A stretch of 31,946 nt of DNA from assembly GCA_001600695.1 (NCBI GenBank), contig BCKQ01000024.1:125813-157758 (forward strand). The letters are read 5' to 3'. Shown piece by piece: positions 19,198 through 28,629 of the stretch (positions within the stretch are counted from its first letter, which is position 1; the number at the start of each line of letters is the position of its first letter). Under the pieces are notes generated by a model, which saw only the letters and a program-made list of their open reading frames with translations, ran no database searches and had not been told where the DNA came from. Source of the stretch: Ascoidea asiatica. Its lineage: Eukaryota > Ascomycota > Saccharomycetes > Ascoideales > Ascoideaceae. Both the position numbers and the translations under genes were made by a program.

Positions 19198-19408
19198 GCA
19201 GAAGAGTAGCAGCTCCCAGGCTATCAAGGTACAGGACTCCAGTAGTGGTACTACTTACTTACTGGCTATCTGGCTATCAAGTGTCTATCTATTACTATTA
19301 CTATTACTATTACTACCATACTACCATTGAATAGTTAATGAGTAGTAACTGTTACTCTTCTACGTATTGATATTTAAAAGATTTAGTTATGCTATTGTTT
19401 TGTTGATA

Positions 19409-19451
19409 TTTTACTTATTTTACTTATTTTACTTATTTTACTTATTTTACT
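19409..19451 (+). repeat. Tandem TTTTACTTA repeat in the CDC42 upstream region
   Basis: Four full 9-base TTTTACTTA units and a partial fifth lie about 560-600 bases before the CDC42 ATG, at the start of a pyrimidine-rich stretch. Confidence 0.8.
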
Positions 19452-20004
19452 CTATATTTATTCTATTCTATATTATATTTTATACACTTTTTTTCTTATT
19501 TTCAAAACTTTTGTAAATATATCTCCATAATCTACATCAAGTTTTTTTCATATATCCCAATATAATCTAATATACTTTGTTATATTCTATATTAGTCTAT
19601 TATATAGAATATCTTTTCAAATAATTCAAATCAATTTTAACCATTTTTAACCAAATTTAGTCAAATTTAATCAATCTAATTATTTTAGTCAATTTAATTC
19701 AACGATTCTTTAATAATTGTATCTATATACTTTAGTACTTTATTATAATCTTAATAATCTCATATATTCATTGGTTATTTATATTCATTACAAAATATTA
19801 TCTGTAAAATATAATCTATAATATAATCTATAACATATTCTATATCATTATCTATAAATCTAAAACATATTATATATATCCTATTTTAGAATTCATATAA
19901 TTTATAAATCAAATTATTTAAAAACAAAATTTACTTAAATAATTTTTAACTTATCTAATTATATATATATATTAATTAATTATAATATATTATTATTTTA
20001 AAAA

Positions 20005-20580
20005 ATGCCTACAATTAAATGTGTTGTTGTTGGTGATGGTGCCGTTGGTAAAACTTGTTTATTAATTTCTTATACAACAAATAAATTCCCTGCAAATTAT
20101 GTTCCAACTGTTTTTGATAATTATGCTGTAACTGTAATGATTGGTGATGAACCTTATACTATAGGTTTATTTGATACTGCTGGTCAAGAAGATTATGATA
20201 GATTAAGACCTTTATCATATCCTTCAACTGATGTTTTTGTTGTTTGTTTTTCTGTTATATCTCCTCCTTCTTTTGAAAATGTTAAAGAAAAATGGTTTCC
20301 TGAAGTTCATCATCATTGTCCTGGTGTACCTTGTCTTATTGTTGGTACTCAAATTGATTTAAGAGAAGATTCAATGATTATAGAAAGATTACAAAGGCAA
20401 AGATTAAGTGTTATTTCTTATGAACTGGGTACAAAATTAGCAAAAGAATTAAATGCTGTAAAATATGTTGAATGTTCTGCTTTAACTCAAAAAGGTTTAA
20501 AAAATGTATTTGATGAAGCAATTGTTGCTGCTTTAGAACCTCCAGTAATTAAAAAATCAAAAAAATGTACTATTTTATAA
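20005..20580 (+). CDS. CDC42: Cdc42 Rho-family GTPase
   Basis: This 191-residue protein is nearly identical to Cdc42 of other yeasts, the membrane-bound switch for cell polarity, budding and mating projections. Visible are the P-loop GDGAVGKT (10-17), effector loop [31 protein letters not shown], the nucleotide motif GTQIDLRED, and [26 protein letters not shown]. The C-terminus KKSKKCTIL provides the polybasic patch and a CAAX box ending in Leu, expected to be geranylgeranylated. Length equals the family norm. The only loose part is the variable segment [19 protein letters not shown], which includes a rare CTG codon at 20425-20427 (residue 141). Confidence 0.98.
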   Translation: MPTIKCVVVGDGAVGKTCLLISYTTNKFPANYVPTVFDNYAVTVMIGDEPYTIGLFDTAGQEDYDRLRPLSYPSTDVFVVCFSVISPPSFENVKEKWFPEVHHHCPGVPCLIVGTQIDLREDSMIIERLQRQRLSVISYELGTKLAKELNAVKYVECSALTQKGLKNVFDEAIVAALEPPVIKKSKKCTIL

Positions 20581-20941
20581 TCAATCTTAAATATTTATTT
20601 ATCACATCTATTTACTCAATTTATTCAATCAACTTTATCTACTTTATCTAATTTATCTAATTTATCTAATTTATCTAATTTATCTACTTTACACACCTAA
20701 TCTATTTTATTTACTTTATTATTTATTTATCTAGTTACTTATTTATCTATTTATTTATCTATTGATTTAATTATTTATTTGACCAATTTTTGATCCGATC
20801 TATTTCTCTCTTTATTTATCATTAAAGCAGTTTTTCATTCCATCTTTTTCAATTAAATCTCTCTTTAATTTTTGACTCTTTATTTTCAACTGATAATAAA
20901 ATATATGTTAAATTAAAGATATTTGAATCTGTCTTCAATCC

Positions 20942-20974
<33 letters not shown>

Positions 20975-21302
20975 TACAATAATAAAAATACAATAATAAT
21001 AGATAAATTTTATATATCATTTATTTTCAAACTTCTCTTACTACACACACTTAAAACTCCCAAAAAACTGATTTTCTGCTTACGTAATATCTTTTCCATT
21101 CAAAAACAATTGAATATTTGAAAGACTTTTATTCACAATCACATTTTTTTTAAAGGTTTATTTTATTAGATAATGAACTGGTTAATGAACTAAATGAATG
21201 TAAATAAAAAAATTAATCATTAATTACTTTCTTGACCCTAGATTTCTTTTAATATTTTTTAATTATTAGTTGCTCTTTTTCATGTTCTTATAGTATCCAA
21301 TA
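20581..21302. other. Intergenic region after CDC42, before the regulator gene
   Basis: No gene is seen. After the CDC42 stop there is a long run of TTTATCTAA/TTTATCTAC units (about 20634-20690) and further TTTAT repeats. An ATA trinucleotide run lies at about 20944-20972. I looked for an upstream exon encoding a zinc cluster for the next gene and found no GTATGT donor or Cys6 pattern. An in-frame TAG sits at 21291-21293, just before the annotated ATG. Confidence 0.5.
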
Positions 21303-24203
21303 ATGAACCCCAATGCTCCTGTGGGAATAACAAGTACTCTTTTACCTCCTATGTCTACAACCCCTTCTCGATCTCAATCTCAATCTGAATTTCAGCCTCA
21401 ATCTCAACTACAAACTCAACTACAACCTCAGTCACAAGCTCTATCTCAATCTCAATCTCAATCTCAATCACAATCACAATCACAAAATCTTGAAAATAAT
21501 ATACCCAAGGATAATGTAAATAATAATCGTAATGATTTCAATTATTCAAATTTTTATCTACAATGTGATACTAGAAATCAATCTTCAAAATTTATAAATG
21601 ATAATCTTTCTGCAAAAATTTCAAAAAGTCTTGTTGATAACTGGAATCAATTTCATAATACTATAAAAATTTATGAAAATTTTAAAAAAGATTATACTAC
21701 TAAATTTTATGATTCTGTTTCAATAGAATCTGATCTTATTTCAAAAAAAATTTTAACAAAACAAGAAGCAATAGAAAGGATTAATAGTTATGTTTCTTTA
21801 ATTTTTCAATATCAACCTTTAATTAGTTTACCAGATTTATCTTTAGATGAATTCAGAAATCAATATCCTTTATTATTCTTAACTATAATGTCAATTTCTT
21901 CAATAACTGTTACTTCTAATATTAAAAATCATGACTCAAATTCAAATGAATTTTCAAAATTAATTGAAAAAGAATTAACTATACAAATGGATCAATTATC
22001 TTCTTTAACTTATGAAATTTTAATTTTAGGTAAAAAAAATTTAGAAACTTTGAAATGCTTATTTTTAACATTTTCATGGCAATCTTCTCCAGTAATTTAT
22101 ACACATCAAAATTCTCATTTATATTTAAATTTATTAACTGGAATGTGTATTGATCTTGGCTTAATCCCAGATATAAATTTTGTACCAAGATTACATTTTA
22201 ATAAATATGAAAATTATTTAAAATCAACAACTGTTATTTCAGATTCTGATTCTCTTGAATGTAAAAGAATTTTATTAACTATTTATGCAGCAAATTTTGG
22301 TATGAAAACTATTCAAAATAAACCAAAATTGATTCAATGGACTGATTATTTTGATGATTCTTATAAAAATCTTATAAAATTATGTGTTAATGATCAAAAT
22401 TTAGCTTCAATTGCTAAAATTTATAGTATTACTGAAAAATGTATAACTTTAGTTTCAATTGATGCACAAACTCAAGATTTATTACTATCCTTAAATATTA
22501 AATCTCAATCTTCTTTATTATATAATAAAATCTTAACTAAAAATAATAATTTATTGAACTATTTTAGTAATGAATTGAAAAAAGTTAATGAAAAAAATAA
22601 AAATCCAACTCCTGTTTATAATATATCTTATTATACTTGCCTTATATTTTTAATTGAAAGAGCAATAATTTCTCCAATTTTTAAATGTCAAACAAATCAA
22701 CAAAATTTAAATAATCTATTGAATTCTTTAGATGCATTAAATTCAATTCCAATAATTATAAAGTTTTTAAATTTAGGTTTTGAATATTGTTATAAAAATA
22801 TTTTATTGATTAAAAATTTAGATGAAAATACTTTATTAGTTTTACCTTCTGCTCAATTTTCAAGAATTGTTTATAATATAAGTTTTTATTTAAGATTAAA
22901 TATTTTACCTTCATATTTACCATTCAATTTTCAAAAATATTCTTTTTGGTTTAATACAAAAGATGATGATAAAGAAAACTCAATTCAAATAATTTTTGAA
23001 TTTCAAAAAAAATTATCAAATTTATCAAAAAGTTATTTCTTCGCTAATAATTTGATCAAATTTAATTATATCATTGCTTTATTATTACATCATTACAAAA
23101 TTCAGTTAAATGATGAAGTTGATACTTTTCATAACTATTTATCTCAACAATTCTTATCTCCCGAATCAACATCAATGTCCAAATCTAATTCAGTATCTCA
23201 ACCTATTAATAATCAAAAAACTAATTCATCAAATTCAAATTCAAATGTTAATATAAACCAAAGATCTAAAGAGAACCCAAATTTGGCCACAAACTCCATA
23301 ATAAGTCCAAATGTATCTTTAAACTCAAATTCAAATATGAACTCAAATATTGGCTCAAATGAAAACATACCTATGATTAATACTGGCTTCCCACAACAAA
23401 ATTCACGTCAAAATAATTTCAACTTTCAACTGCAACATCAACCAACAATGAATAAACAACACATCAATTATAATGAAATCCCTAATAATATACTCCAAAA
23501 TATTCACAGTACCCCAAATCAAATGGGTAATATTACTTCAAATAACATTGCGAGTAATGATATAAATTTAAATAGAAACATGAACTTGAGTCAAAATGCA
23601 AGTAATAATTCTGATCAAAATAATAATCAAAACTTGAATAATAATTTCAATCCAATTAATGCGAATAAGGTTAATGAAGCTACTAATTTTAATTTTTTGA
23701 ATAATCAAGGAAGCAATCAAAATAATCTTAATAATAGCGTCAACAATAATAATAACTTTAATAATGTTATGACTGGTAATATAAATAACAATATAAATAA
23801 CAATATGAACAATAATATGAATAATAATTTGAATAATAATATGAATAATATGAATAATATGAGTGATATGAATAGTATAAATAATATAAACAATATAAAC
23901 AACATCAGTAATATGAATAACAGTATGAATAATAATATGAATAATAATATGAATAATAATATGAATAATATGAATAATATGAATAATATGAATAATAACA
24001 TGGTTAATATGAATAATACTAATATGATTCATATGAATAATAATATACATGGCGGGCCAAATAATGTAGCCAATAATTCTAATAATAATAACCATATGTT
24101 TAATATTGAGGGATTCAATAAGCAAGATATGGATGATTTCAAACTTTTCAGAGACTTGTATTTTGATGCATTCGACGATATGTTTTCTTTTAATCCAATA
24201 TAA
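21303..24203 (+). CDS. Fungal regulator-like protein lacking a zinc cluster
   Basis: This 966-residue protein resembles fungal zinc-cluster activators without the Zn2Cys6 domain. It begins with Ser/Gln repeats (about 24-61). A helical region from about 95 to 620 has the look of the fungal middle homology region: SIESDLISKKILTKQEAIER, FLTFSWQSSPVIYTHQNSHLYLNLLTGMCIDLGL, and later TCLIFLIERAIISPIF. About 640-925 is almost entirely Asn, Ser, Gln and Met, ending in NNMNNNMNN repeats. The last 35 residues are acidic and aromatic (MDDFKLFRDLYFDAFDDMF), as in activation domains. I cannot name the orthologue. It may act through a DNA-bound partner, or an upstream exon may have been missed. Confidence 0.7.
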   Translation: MNPNAPVGITSTLLPPMSTTPSRSQSQSEFQPQSQLQTQLQPQSQALSQSQSQSQSQSQSQNLENNIPKDNVNNNRNDFNYSNFYLQCDTRNQSSKFINDNLSAKISKSLVDNWNQFHNTIKIYENFKKDYTTKFYDSVSIESDLISKKILTKQEAIERINSYVSLIFQYQPLISLPDLSLDEFRNQYPLLFLTIMSISSITVTSNIKNHDSNSNEFSKLIEKELTIQMDQLSSLTYEILILGKKNLETLKCLFLTFSWQSSPVIYTHQNSHLYLNLLTGMCIDLGLIPDINFVPRLHFNKYENYLKSTTVISDSDSLECKRILLTIYAANFGMKTIQNKPKLIQWTDYFDDSYKNLIKLCVNDQNLASIAKIYSITEKCITLVSIDAQTQDLLLSLNIKSQSSLLYNKILTKNNNLLNYFSNELKKVNEKNKNPTPVYNISYYTCLIFLIERAIISPIFKCQTNQQNLNNLLNSLDALNSIPIIIKFLNLGFEYCYKNILLIKNLDENTLLVLPSAQFSRIVYNISFYLRLNILPSYLPFNFQKYSFWFNTKDDDKENSIQIIFEFQKKLSNLSKSYFFANNLIKFNYIIALLLHHYKIQLNDEVDTFHNYLSQQFLSPESTSMSKSNSVSQPINNQKTNSSNSNSNVNINQRSKENPNLATNSIISPNVSLNSNSNMNSNIGSNENIPMINTGFPQQNSRQNNFNFQLQHQPTMNKQHINYNEIPNNILQNIHSTPNQMGNITSNNIASNDINLNRNMNLSQNASNNSDQNNNQNLNNNFNPINANKVNEATNFNFLNNQGSNQNNLNNSVNNNNNFNNVMTGNINNNINNNMNNNMNNNLNNNMNNMNNMSDMNSINNINNINNISNMNNSMNNNMNNNMNNNMNNMNNMNNMNNNMVNMNNTNMIHMNNNIHGGPNNVANNSNNNNHMFNIEGFNKQDMDDFKLFRDLYFDAFDDMFSFNPI
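23770..24010 (+). repeat. Coding Asn/Met trinucleotide repeat
   Basis: The DNA is nearly pure AAT/AAC/ATG/ATA codons, repeating AATAATATG-like units. It encodes Asn runs broken by Met or Ile. The antisense open frames over it (23568-24125, 23717-24001) are a by-product of the repeat. Confidence 0.85.
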
Positions 24204-24867
24204 GATTTATTGTTTTTTTTCAAACAAAAGAGATTTAGCTTTTGAAGAATGTTTAAAGTAAGTTTCTCATCATTTTTTATGAAATCAAAAAGCATGGCCT
24301 TTACTTTGTTTTGTACAGGAACCTAGAGTTTGGCTTAAAAAACCTACTCCATGATTGAAAAAAAATGGTGAGTTTATTATGTAGGTGCTTGGATGCAGGA
24401 AATTATTATTTTTTATATTCAAAAACTTCTATCAATATTGGAAACTAAACTAAATAAAATTATTTATTGCTATAATCTATAAAAGTTCAAACTCGAAGCT
24501 TGTGTCAAAACATATTTACACTGAAAAAAAGTGAAAATGATTGATTATTTTTTTCGAATAGGTTAATTTTTTCTTAGTTTTAATTGATATTATTTTTCCT
24601 TGTAATTATGTCTATTTTATGAATGTTTCCCTTAGACTTACTATTCTTAAAATCGAAATTGCATGAAATAAGAGCCTATGCTGAATTGAATTATTTATAA
24701 AACGTTTGAATATCCTTAAATATTTCAAAAGATTAACTATAATTAAAGCTTTTGTTAGCTATGTTGAAGATATTAATAACTTTCGTTGTTGGGATATATT
24801 TCTTATTTTTTAATTCATTTTATATTTTTATTAGGGTACATACACTGTATTAAATAAACACTATAGA
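24204..24867. other. Convergent intergenic region, no gene seen
   Basis: This 660-base gap lies between the stop codons of the regulator (plus) and STO1 (minus). It is moderately A+T-rich without tandem repeats or convincing frames, and less repetitive than other gaps here. I see no tRNA or snRNA signature. Confidence 0.5.
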
Positions 24868-27800
24868 TCATTTATCCAAATTGGTTAGCCATTTTTCTAT
24901 TTGCTCTTTAGAATCTTTATGTAAAAGCTGAGCAAATTCTTCACTTATTAATAATTGTTCTCTTAAAAGAACGTAATTTACAGAATACTTTCTGATTACA
25001 GTTTTCATTAATCCCATAACTGCCACATATTTCCACTTCATATCGAATATTTCATCTTCTTCATCATCAACCTCAATGATCTCCTTTCTTAAACCATTTT
25101 TCACTTCCACAGGATCATTTGGAACCAATTTCTCTACATCCGGTTCTTCTGGTATATCAATTTTCTCTTCAGTTTTCAAGAGTGATAAATTATTATTTAA
25201 CAATAGCAAAATCTCATTAAATGTTAAAATAAATAAGTCTTTAGATTCATCTTGACTTAAGAGTGAAATTTGATTGAGAGTCATTAACAATTTTTCCATA
25301 CTCAAGTGGTCAATCAAAACATTACATTTGAATTTAAGGTCTTTATCTGAAGAATCTTTGAAAGAATATTTGATTATAGCCTCAAAACTAAATAAGCCAG
25401 CCTTTCTCATATATTCAATGAGTATTGATACATTTAGAGGAGATTCATTCCAAAATCTAAATAGTGCTTCAATAGCCCAAATTTGTCGTTGAATTTGTTC
25501 TTCTTTACCAGAATGCGTATATGATTTTAATTGGTTTTCTATTGAGTATTTGTTTTCAACAACTTCCTTTTCTAGTAAATCATTCTCATTATTATTATTG
25601 TTTGATTCATTATCTTTCTTCATATTATCTTCCGCATTTTCTTGTATAGTTTCATCTTTCATTTCACTATCTTCATGTTTGCTATCGACCACTTCCTTTT
25701 GAAAATGTTTGATGATAGTTGGTTTATTGAATTGACCGTCGGTTTCAATGAAATCTATTTTTTTTAAAGGCAAACCTAAAAATTTTTTGAATCTGTGGAG
25801 AAATCTACCAATATAAATATCAAAATGAGAAACAGATCTACAACATAATTGAGCAGCTGATTGGAAATATAAAACAACAAATATTTTTTCAATATTAATT
25901 TTGACATTTTCTTTTTCATTTATTACTTTTAAAGCAGATTCTAATTGCATAACTTTTTCATAAAATATATCATCAAAATCTTGATTTGCAACACTAGAAA
26001 CGAATTGATTAATTTCATCTTGAACAGGATATAATGGATTAACTAAAGTAATTTCAGGTTCATCAATTATTTCATCATGAAATTCAATAGAATCTGTTGT
26101 TAGATTAACTAAATTAGAAAAAATTTCATTATCATAATTTACAATTTCAGTTTTACTCATAAAACCATATTTTAAATATTTATGAAATTCTTCTAATAAA
26201 GAATCTTTCAATTCTGTTTTTCTTGATAAAATCATTTCTTTTTGAATAATATTTTTAATAAATACAATTTTTGGATGATATAAAGATTTATTATAAAAAT
26301 ATTGAGAATCTTTAATCCATTCATTCCATTTCCATTTAAAATTAAAATTACTTAATTGAGTTGCAAACCAATCTAAAAATTTCCATTTTAACTCATAATC
26401 TAAAGAAAATAAATTATTATAAAAAAATCGAATAGCTCTACCAAATACAGGAGCAATAGCAGCAGGACTTTGAGCACAACATGCAACTAATAAATTAAAA
26501 AAATAAACAGGTTTTAAAGTTGATTTTGGTAAAGTGAATAATAAAGATAAACAATTTTCAATTGCAACATCTTCAATTTTCCAAGTAGATTTAGCAAGAG
26601 ATTTATCAGATAATTGTAAATTTTCAGCATGAATTTCTTTTAATTTATCAATTGTATAACCAGTACCATCAAATAAAGATTCTTTAAAAAAACAATCAAT
26701 TAATAATAATTGTTTTGCAGCTTCAAATCTATTATATTCTAAAGATACAATAATATCTTGAGAAATATCTCTTAATAATAAACTTTGAAAAGTATTTGAT
26801 AAAGGTTGAGTTTCAAAATCATTAACTGGTGAAAAAACTTCAAATAAAATTCTTGGAAATTTCCAAATAAGGTCAATATTACCATTGTCATTTTCATAAT
26901 TAGAAAATTTAATTAAATCTTCAGCTTTTGGAATAATTAAAGCAGGAAATTTTTTAAATTGTTGTTCAACTTTAGGATCTTTTGAAACGTCTAATGATGA
27001 TTTAATTTCAATTTCATTTTCAACTTTTTTTATTTCTTCAGATGGATTATTATTATTTGTATCATTAGAATTTTCATTAGTGATTTCATTAGAATTTTCA
27101 TTAGTAATTTCATTGGTAATTTCACTAGGATTTTCACTAGGATTTTCATTAGACTTCTCATTAGACTTCTCATTAGACTTCTCATTAGTATTTTCATTAT
27201 TTTCAGTATTATTATTATTTTCAAGAAATTTTTGTGATAAATCAAAATGATTTTTAATTGTAATTAAATAACCAGATAAAGTTTTAGAAATATTTGGAAA
27301 AAATTGAAATAAACTTTGGAAATTATTAATTGATAATTGTTCAATTGAAGGTAAAATTGAAGTTATAATATCTTTTGGTTGATAAGGTAAAGAATTTTTT
27401 AAATTTGATAATATAAAAGGTTTATATAAATCAATTGAAGAAGATTTAATAATTTTGAAATTATTTTTAGCATTTTCAATTATTAAATTAATTTGTTTAA
27501 TTAATTCATCATTATTTTGATTATAATTATTATTAATATCATTTGAAATTGAAGTTGTATTAGCATTAAAAATTAATAAATAAGGTAAAGAGATTAAAGT
27601 ATTAAAATAAATTTGTTGAGCCAATGGACATCTTGAATCATTTGGATTATAAATTGATTGTAAATTTATTGATAAATTAATTAAATCATTAAAAATTTTT
27701 AAAATTTCAAATTTATTTATAAAAGTTAAACAAGATAATAATCTTAATAATAATTTAATATTATTCCAATAACCATTTTGTAAGTTATTATTATTATTAT

Positions 27801-28278
27801 TTTTGTTATTCGAATTTGAATTTGAAGTTGAATTTAAGGTTAATTGAAATAAATCAAATAATTTTTGATGAAAAAAATCAATAAAATAATTTGCAATTGA
27901 TAAATTTTTAGAAACAATAACATGAATTAAAGAAGCAATAAAAATTAATTTATGTGGTTGTTCAATAATTACAGAAAATATAGTTAATAAAATTTTTTCT
28001 CTTAAATAATCATTATTTTCAAAATTTAAAATTATTGGAGCAGAAATATGTTCTAAATTTTGAACTAAAGATTGATTTGAAGGTTCACCAATTAAAGTTA
28101 TATCATTACAAACTTTTTGAGTAATTAAATTAATATTAATGTTTAATTGTTGAGATTGAGATTGAGATTGAGATTGAGATTGAGATTGAGATTGAAATTG
28201 AAATTGAGAAGAAACTTTTTCAGGTAAGAATTCCACTTCACTATATCTTCTTTTTCTTTTATTTTGATAATAAGACAT
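24868..28278 (-). CDS. STO1: Nuclear cap-binding complex large subunit (Sto1/CBP80)
   Basis: This 1136-residue protein is the MIF4G-repeat scaffold that, with Cbc2/CBP20, binds the m7G cap of nascent RNA and supports splicing and export. A basic cluster KRKRRYSEVEF near the start fits the N-terminal nuclear signal. After a Ser-Gln repeat, the first helical repeats begin at NDITLIGEPS and include FSVIIEQPHKLIFIASLIHVI. The middle MIF4G-like part includes CCAQSPAAIAPVFGRAIRFFYNN and WKFLDWFATQLSNFNFKWKW, and the C-terminal repeats run to EQIEKWLTNL. It is much longer than S. cerevisiae Sto1 (861) because of low-complexity inserts: Ser-Gln near 31-43, a tetrapeptide-repeat block around 355-415, and an Asp/Glu/Asn stretch around 865-915. 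Unlike S. cerevisiae STO1, no 5' intron is needed. Confidence 0.9.
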   Translation of the reverse strand: MSYYQNKRKRRYSEVEFLPEKVSSQFQFQSQSQSQSQSQSQSQQLNININLITQKVCNDITLIGEPSNQSLVQNLEHISAPIILNFENNDYLREKILLTIFSVIIEQPHKLIFIASLIHVIVSKNLSIANYFIDFFHQKLFDLFQLTLNSTSNSNSNNKNNNNNNLQNGYWNNIKLLLRLLSCLTFINKFEILKIFNDLINLSINLQSIYNPNDSRCPLAQQIYFNTLISLPYLLIFNANTTSISNDINNNYNQNNDELIKQINLIIENAKNNFKIIKSSSIDLYKPFILSNLKNSLPYQPKDIITSILPSIEQLSINNFQSLFQFFPNISKTLSGYLITIKNHFDLSQKFLENNNNTENNENTNEKSNEKSNEKSNENPSENPSEITNEITNENSNEITNENSNDTNNNNPSEEIKKVENEIEIKSSLDVSKDPKVEQQFKKFPALIIPKAEDLIKFSNYENDNGNIDLIWKFPRILFEVFSPVNDFETQPLSNTFQSLLLRDISQDIIVSLEYNRFEAAKQLLLIDCFFKESLFDGTGYTIDKLKEIHAENLQLSDKSLAKSTWKIEDVAIENCLSLLFTLPKSTLKPVYFFNLLVACCAQSPAAIAPVFGRAIRFFYNNLFSLDYELKWKFLDWFATQLSNFNFKWKWNEWIKDSQYFYNKSLYHPKIVFIKNIIQKEMILSRKTELKDSLLEEFHKYLKYGFMSKTEIVNYDNEIFSNLVNLTTDSIEFHDEIIDEPEITLVNPLYPVQDEINQFVSSVANQDFDDIFYEKVMQLESALKVINEKENVKINIEKIFVVLYFQSAAQLCCRSVSHFDIYIGRFLHRFKKFLGLPLKKIDFIETDGQFNKPTIIKHFQKEVVDSKHEDSEMKDETIQENAEDNMKKDNESNNNNNENDLLEKEVVENKYSIENQLKSYTHSGKEEQIQRQIWAIEALFRFWNESPLNVSILIEYMRKAGLFSFEAIIKYSFKDSSDKDLKFKCNVLIDHLSMEKLLMTLNQISLLSQDESKDLFILTFNEILLLLNNNLSLLKTEEKIDIPEEPDVEKLVPNDPVEVKNGLRKEIIEVDDEEDEIFDMKWKYVAVMGLMKTVIRKYSVNYVLLREQLLISEEFAQLLHKDSKEQIEKWLTNLDK

Positions 28279-28629
28279 TTTAATTGATGATATTTTTAAT
28301 TGATTAAAATTTTTTTATATAATAATTAAAAGATTAAAAGATATAGAATATAATTATAAGTTAATTGATAATAATAAAAATCGATAATTTCAGATGATAT
28401 TTATTTGTATAAATTTAAATATATGAAAATTATTGTTTCCAATTAAAGATGGAAAACCATGGCATGGCGGATGGAAAAGATAATAAATTTTTAACGGAAA
28501 TAAAAAACAAAATGCAAAACCGCGACACGTGATTTATTTAATTTTTAAAAGACCTAATTAGGAAATAGAGTAACTTTAAAAATACAGTAGAGATAGAGTA
28601 AATATATTATGTAGATATATATGTAGATA
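28279..28629. promoter_or_regulatory. STO1 promoter region
   Basis: This 350-base gap lies between the stop of TWF1 and the start of STO1, both on the minus strand. It is A+T-rich apart from about 28450-28535, which has the direct motif CATGGCATGGCGGATGG and AAACCGCGACACGTGA containing a CACGTG box. No gene is seen. Confidence 0.5.
28525..28532 (-). promoter_or_regulatory. Cbf1-type E-box (TCACGTGT)
   Basis: Read toward STO1, AAATCACGTGTCGCGG contains ATCACGTG, a full match to RTCACRTG. It lies about 250 bases upstream of the STO1 ATG in the only G+C-rich part of the promoter. Confidence 0.35.

Larger units (their letters stand above)
18160..20004. promoter_or_regulatory. Long divergent GPA1-CDC42 intergenic region
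   Basis: This 1.85 kb has no credible gene. The GPA1 side is plain A+T-rich. Then come ATGATAAAA repeats (about 18834-18870) and a G+C-rich island at about 18880-19260 (70 of 120 bases in 19021-19140 by hand count). The island has two CACGTG boxes (18963-18968 and 19071-19076) and an 8-base tandem repeat at 19158-19197. The CDC42 leader follows, with a CTATTA run (about 19284-19312), the 9-base repeat at 19409-19451 and dispersed TATAATCTA motifs. The open frame at 18821-19198 runs through the repeats and has no protein-like features. Confidence 0.5.

Noticed and set aside
18821-19198. 125-residue frame upstream of CDC42
   Set aside because: It consists of KMIKMIK repeats followed by translation of the G+C island and the octamer array, with no protein-like conservation signal.
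19150-19200. TGGCAGAGTGG as a tRNA A box
   Set aside because: It is the junction of the GCAGAGTG tandem repeat; there is no GGTTCGANTCC B box or cloverleaf nearby.
23568-24125. Long antisense frames (23568-24125 and 23717-24001) opposite the regulator
   Set aside because: They are reverse translations of AAT/ATG repeats, giving Ile/His or Leu/Phe strings, and are not independent genes.
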